From contig JAAZMZ010000079.1 in NCBI GenBank assembly GCA_012798535.1, forward strand, positions 1 through 58,825: a DNA stretch of 58,825 bases, in the 5' to 3' direction. The DNA is from Leptolinea sp. (GTDB lineage: Bacteria; Chloroflexota; Anaerolineae; Anaerolineales; Anaerolineaceae). The notes beneath the pieces were generated by a model, which saw only the letters and a list, made by a program, of their open reading frames with translations, was not told where the DNA came from and searched no databases. How positions within the stretch are numbered: position 1 is the first letter of the stretch; every line of letters starts with the position of its first letter. Made by a program: the position numbers and the translations under genes. This document shows, in pieces, positions 8,535 to 16,693 of this stretch.

Positions 8535-9878
8535 ATGAATAATTCACAGGTCGAAAACAAAAACGCACCATCCGAAGAGGAAAAGAAACACAGGAAGATC
8601 ATCAATGCCTGGGCTATGTATGACTGGGCTAATTCGGCTTTTGCCACCACTATCATGGCAGCTGTTCTACCGGTGTATTACGCCAGTGTGGCGGCCGCTG
8701 ATCTGCCCGGTAACATGGCCACTGCCTACTGGGGATATACAACTTCAATTTCTCTCCTGATCGCGGCTGTTGCCAGTCCCATTCTTGGTGCGCTGGCAGA
8801 CTTCAGCGGTTCCAAAAAACGCCTGCTGGCCATATTTGCTTTCATTGGTGTCCTGGGAACAACTCTACTGTATTTCGTAAAGACCGGAGACTGGCTGATG
8901 GCATCCATCTTCTTCATCGTTGGAGACCTGGGTTTTGCCGGATCGCTGGTATTCTACGATTCGCTTCTTCCACACATTGCCAGCGGCGCCGAAATGGACC
9001 AGGTGTCATCCCGTGGTTACGCGCTGGGCTACCTTGGCGGTGGAATTCTGCTGGCCATCAATCTGGTGATGATCATGCTGGCACCCAAGGAACTCACCGG
9101 TTTAATGTCCCGTCTGAGTTTCCTTTCAGTGGCGCTCTGGTGGTTCGTATTCACTATTCCCCTGATCAAATATGTCCCTGAACCCGGCCGCCGTGTGCTG
9201 AGTGGAGAGGAAAATTTCAACCCGGTGCACGCCAGTTTTAGCCGGCTGGCACATACCTTCCGCGAGATAGTCAAATTCAAACAGCTCTTCCTGTTTCTGC
9301 TGGCCTTCTGGTTCTACAACGACGGGATCGGCACTATCATCAAAATGGCCACAATTTACGGCGCCGAGATCGGTATTGGCCAGACCACTCTGATCGGCAC
9401 ACTGCTCATGGTGCAGTTTGTGGCTATTCCCTTTGCTTTTCTGTTCGGCTGGCTGGCGAAAAAGATCGGCACAAAAAGATCCATCTATCTCAGTCTGATC
9501 ATTTACACCTGTATCACTATCTACGCTTACTTCCTTCAGTATGAATGGCAATTCTGGGCGCTCGGGTTTGCCGTTGCCACCGTCCAGGGTGGCAGCCAGG
9601 CATTGAGCCGCTCGCTCTTTGGCCGGATGATGCCAAAGAGTAAATCGGCTGAATTTTTCGGCTTCTTTAGTGTGAGCGAGAAATTTGCCGGTATAGCCGG
9701 TCCATTTGTCTTCGCCCTGGTCAGCCAGTTTGTCGGTCACAGCCGCCTTAGCATCGTTTCACTGATCATTTTCTTTGTGGTCGGAGCAATCTTGCTTGGC
9801 CGGGTCAACGTCGATGAGGGAATCGCGGTAGCGGAAAAAGAAGAAGCTTCAATTCAGACTTCGGTTACTCAAGCCTGA
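8535..9878 (+). CDS. MFS transporter of the UMF1/Atg22-like family
   Basis: A 447-residue inner-membrane protein with about 12 membrane segments. The N-terminal motif AWAMYDWANSAFATTIMAAVLPVYY is typical of the UMF1 (Atg22-like) branch of the major facilitator superfamily; the central LFGRMMPKSKSAEFFGFFS loop is another family hallmark. The substrate is unknown; relatives are linked to amino-acid or sugar export without firm proof. The ATG at 8535 is chosen over a GTG three codons earlier because GGAG lies 10 bases before the ATG. The C-terminal coding end overlaps the convergent gene by 10 bases. Confidence 0.85.
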   Translation: MNNSQVENKNAPSEEEKKHRKIINAWAMYDWANSAFATTIMAAVLPVYYASVAAADLPGNMATAYWGYTTSISLLIAAVASPILGALADFSGSKKRLLAIFAFIGVLGTTLLYFVKTGDWLMASIFFIVGDLGFAGSLVFYDSLLPHIASGAEMDQVSSRGYALGYLGGGILLAINLVMIMLAPKELTGLMSRLSFLSVALWWFVFTIPLIKYVPEPGRRVLSGEENFNPVHASFSRLAHTFREIVKFKQLFLFLLAFWFYNDGIGTIIKMATIYGAEIGIGQTTLIGTLLMVQFVAIPFAFLFGWLAKKIGTKRSIYLSLIIYTCITIYAYFLQYEWQFWALGFAVATVQGGSQALSRSLFGRMMPKSKSAEFFGFFSVSEKFAGIAGPFVFALVSQFVGHSRLSIVSLIIFFVVGAILLGRVNVDEGIAVAEKEEASIQTSVTQA

Positions 9879-10765
9879 CGGTTTGACATCACTTCCCCGG
9901 AAAATCTCTTTCGAAAGATGGAGATAATATCGGCATTCCGGTTTCCGGTCAACCGATTGACCATTTGCGTAATTGCGCACAATTCCAGAGAGAATGGTAA
10001 ATAGCCGAAATAACCGGGCAGCGGCATTTCAAACAATTTCACCTGGCTCACGAAGGGCACCGTATAGATCCATTTGGGATATGAGTAGTAATTCCAGAAT
10101 TCCCAGAAGAAGCCGGTGATCAGCACACCGATGAAAAGCGCGATCACCGGGCGCCAGTCCCGCTTATCGGTAAAGGTGAATAACCCCGGGTTGCCCATCC
10201 ACAGGTTGACAGGTTCGATGATGAAGTATACAGACAGCCATATGAAGGGGAAAAAATAGCGCGGTTGTAAAAGCAGCGCTGTCAACATCATCAGGCCGGT
10301 AACAAAGAATCCAAGCGCCGAATTCTTAGTGCTCGGGATACGGATGTTGATCCTCGTGTTTTCTATCCATTTGAAAGTGGATACAAGCTCGGCTGTGCCG
10401 AATACGGCAGGAATGACTGTGGAGAAATTCAACGTCGAGATAAGAAAGTATTGCAGATCCGTGAGTCCTTCAGCACCGATATAGTGCCAGTTCTGCACCC
10501 GCCGGTTGAGTATCTCGAACAACCACCAGGCTGGCGCTGAGATCAAGAACTCACTGATGAAGCCTGCACGGCTCCGGTTGATAGCACTGCTTCCGCTTCG
10601 TAAATAGACCAGGCCATCGACAACCAGAGCGTACCCGGTCCATAACGGAAAAAAAGCCCACATCGTGCGCGACCCGCCAACCAGCCAGTTGATCGGCCAA
10701 AAAATGGTCACACAGGCCAATCCCACCCACCCCCAAGGTGGAAATGTGACTTTTTCTTTTTGCAT
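9869..10765 (-). CDS. Unknown polytopic membrane protein
   Basis: A 298-residue protein with about seven hydrophobic segments. The start is supported by GAGG nine bases upstream. Conserved-looking blocks are WTGYALVVDGLVYLRSGSS, APAWWLFEILNRRVQNWHY, NFSTVIPAVFGTAEL and FFWEFWNYYSYPKWIYTVPF. The last block, with Trp/Tyr-rich FEMPLPGYFGYLPFSLE, recalls the lycopene cyclase-type membrane domain, but this is only a resemblance from memory. It lies 23 bases after the methylmalonyl-CoA epimerase gene and is probably its operon partner. I cannot assign a function. Confidence 0.6.
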   Translation of the reverse strand: MQKEKVTFPPWGWVGLACVTIFWPINWLVGGSRTMWAFFPLWTGYALVVDGLVYLRSGSSAINRSRAGFISEFLISAPAWWLFEILNRRVQNWHYIGAEGLTDLQYFLISTLNFSTVIPAVFGTAELVSTFKWIENTRINIRIPSTKNSALGFFVTGLMMLTALLLQPRYFFPFIWLSVYFIIEPVNLWMGNPGLFTFTDKRDWRPVIALFIGVLITGFFWEFWNYYSYPKWIYTVPFVSQVKLFEMPLPGYFGYLPFSLELCAITQMVNRLTGNRNADIISIFRKRFSGEVMSNRQA

Positions 10766-10788
10766 GGATCGATCCTCTTTTGGGTCGA

Positions 10789-11205
10789 TTAATGGGAATC
10801 TTGCAACACCTGATACAGCTCCACCAGAACACCTCCGGTACTTTTTGGATGGACGAAAGCCATCAAGCGTCCGGGTTCCTGTAAAGGCGTTTCATTGATC
10901 AACCGGATGTTTTTCTTCTTCAGATCATCCAGCATACCGGCAATATCATCAACCTGCAGGCAGAGATGATGCATCCCCGGTCCGCGATCTGCCAGAAATT
11001 TTGCCACAGAAGACTCCGCAGCAAGTGGTGTAACCAGTTCAATTTCACTCTCACTGACCGGAATGAATGTCACCTGTGATTTCTGTGCCAGTACATCTTC
11101 CACATGGTCGACGGTTAATCCCAGAGCGCTTTCCCAAAAGGACCGCGCGTTTGCCGTGTCTGCCACGGCAATTCCAACATGGTTGATCTTTAATACTCTG
11201 GCCAT
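10789..11205 (-). CDS. mce: Methylmalonyl-CoA epimerase
   Basis: A 138-residue VOC-fold enzyme that converts (S)- to (R)-methylmalonyl-CoA. It starts with the typical INHVGIAVADTANARSFWESALGL and has the second metal-ligand block MHHLCLQVDDI and the final GVLVELYQ. Length is normal. It begins 11 bases after the mutase gene, so the two act together between propionyl-CoA and succinyl-CoA. A carboxylase or transcarboxylase is not in the window. Confidence 0.93.
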   Translation of the reverse strand: MARVLKINHVGIAVADTANARSFWESALGLTVDHVEDVLAQKSQVTFIPVSESEIELVTPLAAESSVAKFLADRGPGMHHLCLQVDDIAGMLDDLKKKNIRLINETPLQEPGRLMAFVHPKSTGGVLVELYQVLQDSH

Positions 11206-11216
11206 TCTCTGTCCTT

Positions 11217-12866
11217 TTAGGCAAAAGATGGTGGTTGATATTCTCCCCAGATTCTCTTCAAGACTCCCGTGATCTCTCCGAGGGTTGATTGGTTTTCAAC
11301 GCAGTGGATCAAGAGGGGCATTAAGTTGTCTCTGCCCCGGGCAGCTTTTTCCAGGGCGGATAAACTTTCCGAGATTTTTTGTGCATCTCTGTCTTTCCGC
11401 AGCTTTTGCAGGCGTTGTTTTTGCCCGGCTTCGATACTGGCATCTACTTTTAACCGTTCCAATGTCAGGGTTTCTTCCGTCTGAAATTCATTGATCCCGA
11501 CAATGATCTGCTTTTTCGCCTCAACGGCTTTCTGATAGGCATAGGCAGCATTCTGGATCTCGTTCTGAACATACCCCTGTTCGATTGCCACCAGCGCTCC
11601 ACCCATTTCATCGATCTTCTGAATATAGGCCGCGGACTGTCTTTCGATTTCATCCGTGAGATATTCCACGAGGTACGATCCGGCGATAGGATCCACGCTG
11701 TCAGCCACCCCGGATTCGTGGGCAATGATTTGCTGCGTGCGCAATGCCACCCGCACCGATTTCTCTGTTGGCAGCCAGAGGGCTTCATCCATGCTGTTGG
11801 TATGCAGCGATTGTGTTCCGCCGAGAATAGCAGCCAGTGCCTGCAAAGTCACCCTGACGATATTGTTCTCCGGCTGCTGGGCGGTAAGCGTTGACCCGGC
11901 GGTTTGCGTGTGAAAGCGCAGCATGCAGGATTTTTCATCCTGCGCGCCAAATCTTTCTTTCATTATCCTGGCCCATAGCCGGCGGGCAGCACGGAATTTG
12001 GCGATCTCCTCGAGAAAATTATTATGCGCGTTGAAGAAGAAGGACAATTGCGAGGCAAATTCATCCACCCGCTGCCCGGCTTTAACTGCGGCATCCACAT
12101 AGGCGATGGCATTGGCCAGGGTGAAGGCTACCTCCTGAACAGCTGTCGAACCGGCTTCGCGAATATGATAACCGGAGATACTGATGGTATTCCAGTGTGG
12201 AATATGTCCGGTGCAGTAACCAAACACGTCTGTGATTAACCGCATGGAAGGCTTCGGTGGAAAAATATACGTTCCGCGGGCAATATATTCTTTTAATATG
12301 TCGTTCTGGATGGTGCCCCGCAGACACTTCTCTTCGACTCCATGCCGGTGTGCAACGGCGATATACATAGCCAGCAGAATGGAAGCTGGCGCGTTGATGG
12401 TCATGCTGGTTGAGACTTCGTTCAGTGGGATCTGGTCAAACAGCGCATCCATATCATCCAGTGAAGATATGGAGACACCTACTTTGCCCACCTCTCCGGC
12501 CGCAAGTGGGTCATCGGCGTCATAACCGATCTGTGTGGGCAGGTCAAACGCCACCGATAGTCCAGTTTGTCCCTGCGCCAGAAGAAAACGATACCGTTTA
12601 TTGGATTCCTCAGCCGAGGCATATCCGGCATATTGACGCATTGTCCAGAAGCGGCTGCGATACATGGAAGGCTGCACACCCCGGGTGAAAGGATACTCGC
12701 CTGGAAAGTTCAATTGCTTTTCATAATCAAAAACTGACGGAATGGCTGCCGCAGGTAGTTCAATATCAGAACTCGTTGTAAATTTTTGTCGGCGTTCCGC
12801 TGCCTTTTTAATTGAAGCGGCGTACTGAGTTTCCATCCAATGCTTTCGGCGTTCTTCCAGAGTCAT
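11217..12866 (-). CDS. mcm: Methylmalonyl-CoA mutase, large (catalytic) subunit
   Basis: A 549-residue TIM-barrel subunit that isomerises (R)-methylmalonyl-CoA and succinyl-CoA with adenosylcobalamin. GAGG six bases before the ATG at 12866 sets the start; a TTG 21 codons upstream is less likely. Motifs include [51 protein letters not shown] and [16 protein letters not shown]. The Tyr in MRQYAGY is the residue expected for a methylmalonyl-CoA enzyme, where isobutyryl-CoA mutases have Phe and 2-hydroxyisobutyryl-CoA mutases Ile. The protein stops before the B12-binding domain, so it is a split-type mutase whose small subunit must be encoded elsewhere; no meaB-like GTPase is adjacent. Confidence 0.93.
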   Translation of the reverse strand: MTLEERRKHWMETQYAASIKKAAERRQKFTTSSDIELPAAAIPSVFDYEKQLNFPGEYPFTRGVQPSMYRSRFWTMRQYAGYASAEESNKRYRFLLAQGQTGLSVAFDLPTQIGYDADDPLAAGEVGKVGVSISSLDDMDALFDQIPLNEVSTSMTINAPASILLAMYIAVAHRHGVEEKCLRGTIQNDILKEYIARGTYIFPPKPSMRLITDVFGYCTGHIPHWNTISISGYHIREAGSTAVQEVAFTLANAIAYVDAAVKAGQRVDEFASQLSFFFNAHNNFLEEIAKFRAARRLWARIMKERFGAQDEKSCMLRFHTQTAGSTLTAQQPENNIVRVTLQALAAILGGTQSLHTNSMDEALWLPTEKSVRVALRTQQIIAHESGVADSVDPIAGSYLVEYLTDEIERQSAAYIQKIDEMGGALVAIEQGYVQNEIQNAAYAYQKAVEAKKQIIVGINEFQTEETLTLERLKVDASIEAGQKQRLQKLRKDRDAQKISESLSALEKAARGRDNLMPLLIHCVENQSTLGEITGVLKRIWGEYQPPSFA

Positions 12867-12932
12867 TTTTCCTCGTATTTTTTGATATGATATATTTATC
12901 ACACAAATTTGGTTCTTCTCAAGGGACAATCA

Positions 12933-14183
12933 ATGTCGGTTTTTTTACAGCTTATCCTGTCACTGATTATTATATTATCTGCAGCAAAAATTGCCGGGTA
13001 TTTGAGCACACGCCTGGGACAACCATCGGTATTTGGTGAATTACTTATTGGTATTATCCTTGGACCGTCATTAATAAATCTGGCGAATCTGCCCTTCATT
13101 ACTGATCTGCACCTTCTGGAAATGATCGATAATCTGGGAGAGATTGGTGTTCTCTTACTAATGTTTCTGGCTGGAATCGAACTGCACCTGCGAGATCTGG
13201 CGAAAAGTTCGCGGGTGGCAATGTATGCCGGAACACTTGGTGTTGTATTTCCTGTGGTATTGGGATATCTCTGCGGGATAGCCACAGGAATGGATCAGAG
13301 TTCAGCCCTGTTCCTGGGATTGACGCTCGCGGCCACCAGTGTTTCTATATCGGCGCAGACTCTAATGGAGCTGGGTTACCTGCGAACCAGAGTTGGTTAT
13401 GGATTACTGGGAGCAGCCGTTTATGACGATATTCTCGTGATTCTGCTTCTCTCGATTTTTATTGCCGTTCTGGGGGGAAACTTCAGTTTTGTCGGTTTCT
13501 TGCTGCTCGTCGGTCGAATGCTCCTGTATTTCATCCTGGCCGGTGTTTTTGGGTATTTTTTCCTTCCCCGACTTTTACACCGGATTGAAAAATCCACGAT
13601 TAGCCAGGGACTTCTAACCTTCAGTCTGGTGATCCTGTTGATCTACGGTCTGGCAGCCGAACTTATCGGGGAAATGGCAGCCATTACCGGCACCTTCTTC
13701 GCTGGAGTATTCTTCTCACGTTGTGTGGAGAAGGAACAGGTCATAGAAGGCATGCACAATATTGCCTATGGCTTCTTTGTCCCGGTGTTTTTTGTCAGTA
13801 TCGGTTTAAAAACTGACCTGCATTCATTTTCGTTAACTTCGCTTGGATTATTGCTGATTTTGATACTGGTTGCCATAATAAGTAAGATATTGGGCGCCGG
13901 TTTGGGAGGTTTGGCGGGCGGTCTTTCTTGGTTGGAATCGATACAGCTGGGTACGGGAATGATCTCACGTGGCGAAGTAGGCCTGATTCTCGCCAGTATT
14001 GGCGCGAAGTCCGGATTGATCGATGCGGACATATTGACGGATATCGTGGTAATAATTCTTGTTTCCACACTGGTCACACCACCGCTTCTTAAGTTTTGTT
14101 TCACAAATCTTCCTTCCATTCTAACGGCAAAAACCGGTCAGACAATCGAAAAGAAACAAGTGGAATCTGATGAGGTGGAATAG
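12933..14183 (+). CDS. CPA2-family Na+ or K+/H+ antiporter
   Basis: A 416-residue membrane protein with about 12-13 segments, of the CPA2 (KefB/NapA-like) family. The start is fixed by AAGGGA six bases before the ATG at 12933. Typical blocks are RLGQPSVFGELLIGIILGPS, LLLMFLAGIELHL, a TSVSISAQTLMELG segment and the ion-binding YDDILVILLLS (double Asp). The C-terminal RCK/TrkA domain of KefB is absent; the protein ends soon after the last membrane segment. The next gene, a small PII-like protein, starts directly at its stop codon and may supply the missing regulatory domain as a separate subunit. Confidence 0.85.
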   Translation: MSVFLQLILSLIIILSAAKIAGYLSTRLGQPSVFGELLIGIILGPSLINLANLPFITDLHLLEMIDNLGEIGVLLLMFLAGIELHLRDLAKSSRVAMYAGTLGVVFPVVLGYLCGIATGMDQSSALFLGLTLAATSVSISAQTLMELGYLRTRVGYGLLGAAVYDDILVILLLSIFIAVLGGNFSFVGFLLLVGRMLLYFILAGVFGYFFLPRLLHRIEKSTISQGLLTFSLVILLIYGLAAELIGEMAAITGTFFAGVFFSRCVEKEQVIEGMHNIAYGFFVPVFFVSIGLKTDLHSFSLTSLGLLLILILVAIISKILGAGLGGLAGGLSWLESIQLGTGMISRGEVGLILASIGAKSGLIDADILTDIVVIILVSTLVTPPLLKFCFTNLPSILTAKTGQTIEKKQVESDEVE

Positions 14184-14534
14184 ATGTACTTTATAATTTT
14201 TGTTTTGCTGGAAATCGAGAAACTCGATGATGTAATCCTTGCCTGGAAAACCGCCGGTGTTTCAGAGATCACTATTCTGCCCAGTGCTAGTCAGGTCAGA
14301 ATCGATGAGAAACCCGCTCTCCAGGAGGATTTCCCATTGATTCCCAATCTTGAAGACATCTTTGAAGAGGAAGAAAGGCAAAATCGAACTCTGTTCACTG
14401 TCGTAAAATCGGATGATATGGCCAATGCTGTATATAAGGCAACAGTGTCCATCATCGGTGATCTTTCTTCTTCCGGAAAAGGATCGTTCATAGTTCTCCC
14501 GATACAAAAGGCATATGGTGTAAATATCCAATAA
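14184..14534 (+). CDS. Small PII-like protein, probable partner of the antiporter
   Basis: A 116-residue soluble protein whose ATG follows the antiporter stop codon with no gap, which implies translational coupling. The pattern fits a PII-like ferredoxin fold: strand YFIIFVLLE, helix KLDDVILAWKTAGV, strand SEITILPS, a loop of ~30 residues with many acidic residues in the T-loop position, then TLFTVVK, a second helix, and a final GKGSFIVLPIQKAYGV. The Lys, Arg and Tyr signature of classical GlnB is missing, so the ligand is probably not the usual ATP/2-oxoglutarate pair. The fold is my inference from the secondary-structure pattern; the coupling is seen directly. Confidence 0.6.
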   Translation: MYFIIFVLLEIEKLDDVILAWKTAGVSEITILPSASQVRIDEKPALQEDFPLIPNLEDIFEEEERQNRTLFTVVKSDDMANAVYKATVSIIGDLSSSGKGSFIVLPIQKAYGVNIQ

Positions 14535-14548
14535 ATCCCTTTATTGAT

Positions 14549-14577
14549 TTGACCATCTGGTAACTAACTGGTAGAAT
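14549..14577 (+). promoter_or_regulatory. Promoter of rplI
   Basis: TTGACC (14549-14554), a 17-base spacer and TAGAAT (14572-14577). This is one of the best sigma-70-type promoters in the window. It leaves a 5' leader of about 55 bases before rplI. Confidence 0.75.
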
Positions 14578-14639
14578 TTCGGTTCGCATTGATCGTTGTA
14601 CCCTTCGATCAGTGACATCATCTTGAAAGGGCTTGTAAA

Positions 14640-15203
14640 ATGAAAGTCTTATTGATCAAAGATGTATATAAATTGGGGCGTGCCGGTGACGTAAAGAAGG
14701 TTGCTGATGGTTATGGTCGCAACTTCCTGCTTCCCCAGGGTTACGCGGTTCTGGCCACACTGGGTGCCATGAAGCAGGCGGATCGGATCCGTTCACAGGC
14801 AACGGTACACCGCGCGCAACTCAACGAGGAAATGGGCGGGATTGCTGACAAAATCAATGGTCTTGTTCTAACCTTTGCCAGCAAAGCCGGTGAAACGGGA
14901 AAACTGTACGGCTCGATTACATCGCAAATGATTTCCGAAGCAATCAATAGTAAGGTCGGTATTTCCCTTGATCGCCGCGCGGTCGAGACTCAGCCTGTGC
15001 GCACTCTGGGTGAGCATAAAGCCCGTGTCCGCCTCACCATGGATCTGGTGCCCGAGATCAAGATCATCGTTCATCGTGAAGGTGAATCTGTTGCCGTTCC
15101 GGCTGCTTCTGCCGCTCCTGCTTCTCCGGCTCCGGCGGTGGTTGTAGAAGCCGTGAAATCCGAAACACCGGCAGAATCCGCTGAAACAGAAACCGCTGCC
15201 TGA
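14640..15203 (+). CDS. rplI: 50S ribosomal protein L9
   Basis: A 187-residue L9, which binds 23S rRNA domain V near the L1 stalk. The N-terminal domain is canonical (MKVLLIKDVYKLGRAGD and YGRNFLLPQGYA), followed by the long connecting helix and the C-terminal domain (GKLYGSITSQMI, GEHKARVRLTMD). About 37 extra Ala/Pro/Glu-rich residues extend the normal ~148-residue protein; they look unstructured. It has its own promoter and terminator, and is not next to rpsF/ssb/rpsR here. Confidence 0.95.
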   Translation: MKVLLIKDVYKLGRAGDVKKVADGYGRNFLLPQGYAVLATLGAMKQADRIRSQATVHRAQLNEEMGGIADKINGLVLTFASKAGETGKLYGSITSQMISEAINSKVGISLDRRAVETQPVRTLGEHKARVRLTMDLVPEIKIIVHREGESVAVPAASAAPASPAPAVVVEAVKSETPAESAETETAA

Positions 15204-15240
15204 TAAGGTTCACCAAAAGTCCAATAATCAGGATAACCAT

Positions 15241-15279
15241 CCGGCCAGTTCCAGCTTTGACTGGCTGGCCGGATTTTTT
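15241..15279 (+). terminator. Rho-independent terminator of rplI
   Basis: CCGGCCAG (15241-15248) pairs with CTGGCCGG (15265-15272), extended inward by CCAG/CTGG, followed by ATTTTTTG. It lies 17 bases before the RodZ-like gene and rules out a TTG start at 15257 inside it. Confidence 0.85.
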
Positions 15280-15295
15280 GAATAAGAAAACCCTC

Positions 15296-16693
15296 ATGCA
15301 ACCAACAGTCGGTGAACAACTCAAACAGGCCCGCATCGCGAAAAAAGCCTCCATTGACGATGTCTCCCGAGCTGTTCATATTCGGCCGTACTTTATCGAA
15401 GCTCTCGAAGAGAACCGGCTGACCGAAATTCCATCAATGGCTCAGGCCAGGGGGTTTATCCGTCTATACGCAGATTGGCTTCAGCTTTCAACAACCTCTC
15501 TTTTGGATTTGCTTGATGGGAAACCGGAAATCCCGATCGAACCACGTTCGGCTTCTCCTCAAATGAATCTGCAGGATACGGCAGTAAAACCCGTTGATGG
15601 TAAGGCAAATACGCAGAAACACGATGAAAATGTGGCCAGCTTGTATGAAAGACCTGAATTTTTGCCTTCGCAAAAATCAGATACTACTTCGGCAGCATTG
15701 TTCCGAAATATTGGTAACCAATTGCGTTCCTGCCGTGAAAAACTCAGCATTTCAGTTGAAGATATTGAAAAACTGACCCATATCCGTGCCCGCTACCTGG
15801 TCGATATGGAAGACGGTAATTTCAATGATATTCCTTCCCTGGTACAGGCACGGGGGCTATTGAGCGGATATGCGGCTTTTTTGAACCTTGATACCGACTC
15901 TTTGCTTGGCACCTTTGCAGAAGCTCTTCAGGCACGGCGCATCGAACTGCTACCCCCTGAACCAGAAGTGAAATCCGACCGGAAGAAAAAACAATCGGCT
16001 AAATCTCCGGCACCCAAATCTGGCCTCCATCGATTTTTATCGGTTGATTTCATTGTAGGCAGCGTGACAATTATTGGATTGGTGCTATTCGGTATCTGGT
16101 CTGCCTTTCAGGTTATGTCATCGCACACAGAGTCTTTGTCCAAACCTCCTGCCATCGCAGAAGTTCTCAGACAAAATCCCACCAGTGATATTGGTGAAGC
16201 GGGAACAACAACTCCAGAACCGACAGAACCCGCCCGTAACCCGGAATCCATCGGTCAATTGCCGACCAGTAATCCTGTGAATCCTCTCATGGCGGCCAAT
16301 GAATCACCAACCCCGCCGGTTCCCAGTCTTGGGCAGGCCTCCATGCAGGTTTATATTGTGCCCAATCAACGGGTTTTTCTGCAGGTGACGACCGGCAAGA
16401 AAGTGGCTTTTCTTGGCCGGACTGTGCCGGGTAACGCGTATCCATTCACTTCCGATGAACGAATCGAAGTGCTCAGTGGGAACGCGGCAGCTCTGCAAAT
16501 TTATTACAACCAGCGAGATCTTGGAACCCTTGGGTTGCCCGGTCAACCTCTGCGCCTGATTTTTAACAAAGAAGGCGTCATGACGCCCACATCGGCTGTA
16601 ACCGCAGCTCCGACCAGCACTCCACTGGCAACGCTGACCCTGCGCCCAACCGCAACGCGTATTCCACCCACAGTCACTCCCCTGATTCCCTGA
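15296..16693 (+). CDS. RodZ-like membrane protein with two N-terminal HTH domains
   Basis: A 465-residue single-pass protein. RodZ links MreB filaments to the cell-wall elongation machinery. The first HTH_25 domain covers ~1-70 (GEQLKQARIAKKASIDDVS ... IPSMAQARGFIRLYADWL). A second, related one covers ~140-215 (GNQLRSCREKLSISVEDIE ... IPSLVQARGLLSGYAAFL). A basic linker leads to one membrane segment near residue 250, a Pro/Thr-rich stretch and a C-terminal DUF4115-type beta domain (~340-430). Ordinary RodZ has one HTH, so the tandem copy is unusual. The start at 15296 lies just past the rplI terminator. The stop shares one base with the rimO ATG. Confidence 0.82.
   Translation: MQPTVGEQLKQARIAKKASIDDVSRAVHIRPYFIEALEENRLTEIPSMAQARGFIRLYADWLQLSTTSLLDLLDGKPEIPIEPRSASPQMNLQDTAVKPVDGKANTQKHDENVASLYERPEFLPSQKSDTTSAALFRNIGNQLRSCREKLSISVEDIEKLTHIRARYLVDMEDGNFNDIPSLVQARGLLSGYAAFLNLDTDSLLGTFAEALQARRIELLPPEPEVKSDRKKKQSAKSPAPKSGLHRFLSVDFIVGSVTIIGLVLFGIWSAFQVMSSHTESLSKPPAIAEVLRQNPTSDIGEAGTTTPEPTEPARNPESIGQLPTSNPVNPLMAANESPTPPVPSLGQASMQVYIVPNQRVFLQVTTGKKVAFLGRTVPGNAYPFTSDERIEVLSGNAAALQIYYNQRDLGTLGLPGQPLRLIFNKEGVMTPTSAVTAAPTSTPLATLTLRPTATRIPPTVTPLIP

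Noticed and set aside
15257..15295. Upstream TTG start for the RodZ-like protein
   Set aside because: It would place the first 13 codons partly inside the rplI terminator hairpin; the ATG at 15296 begins the HTH domain properly.
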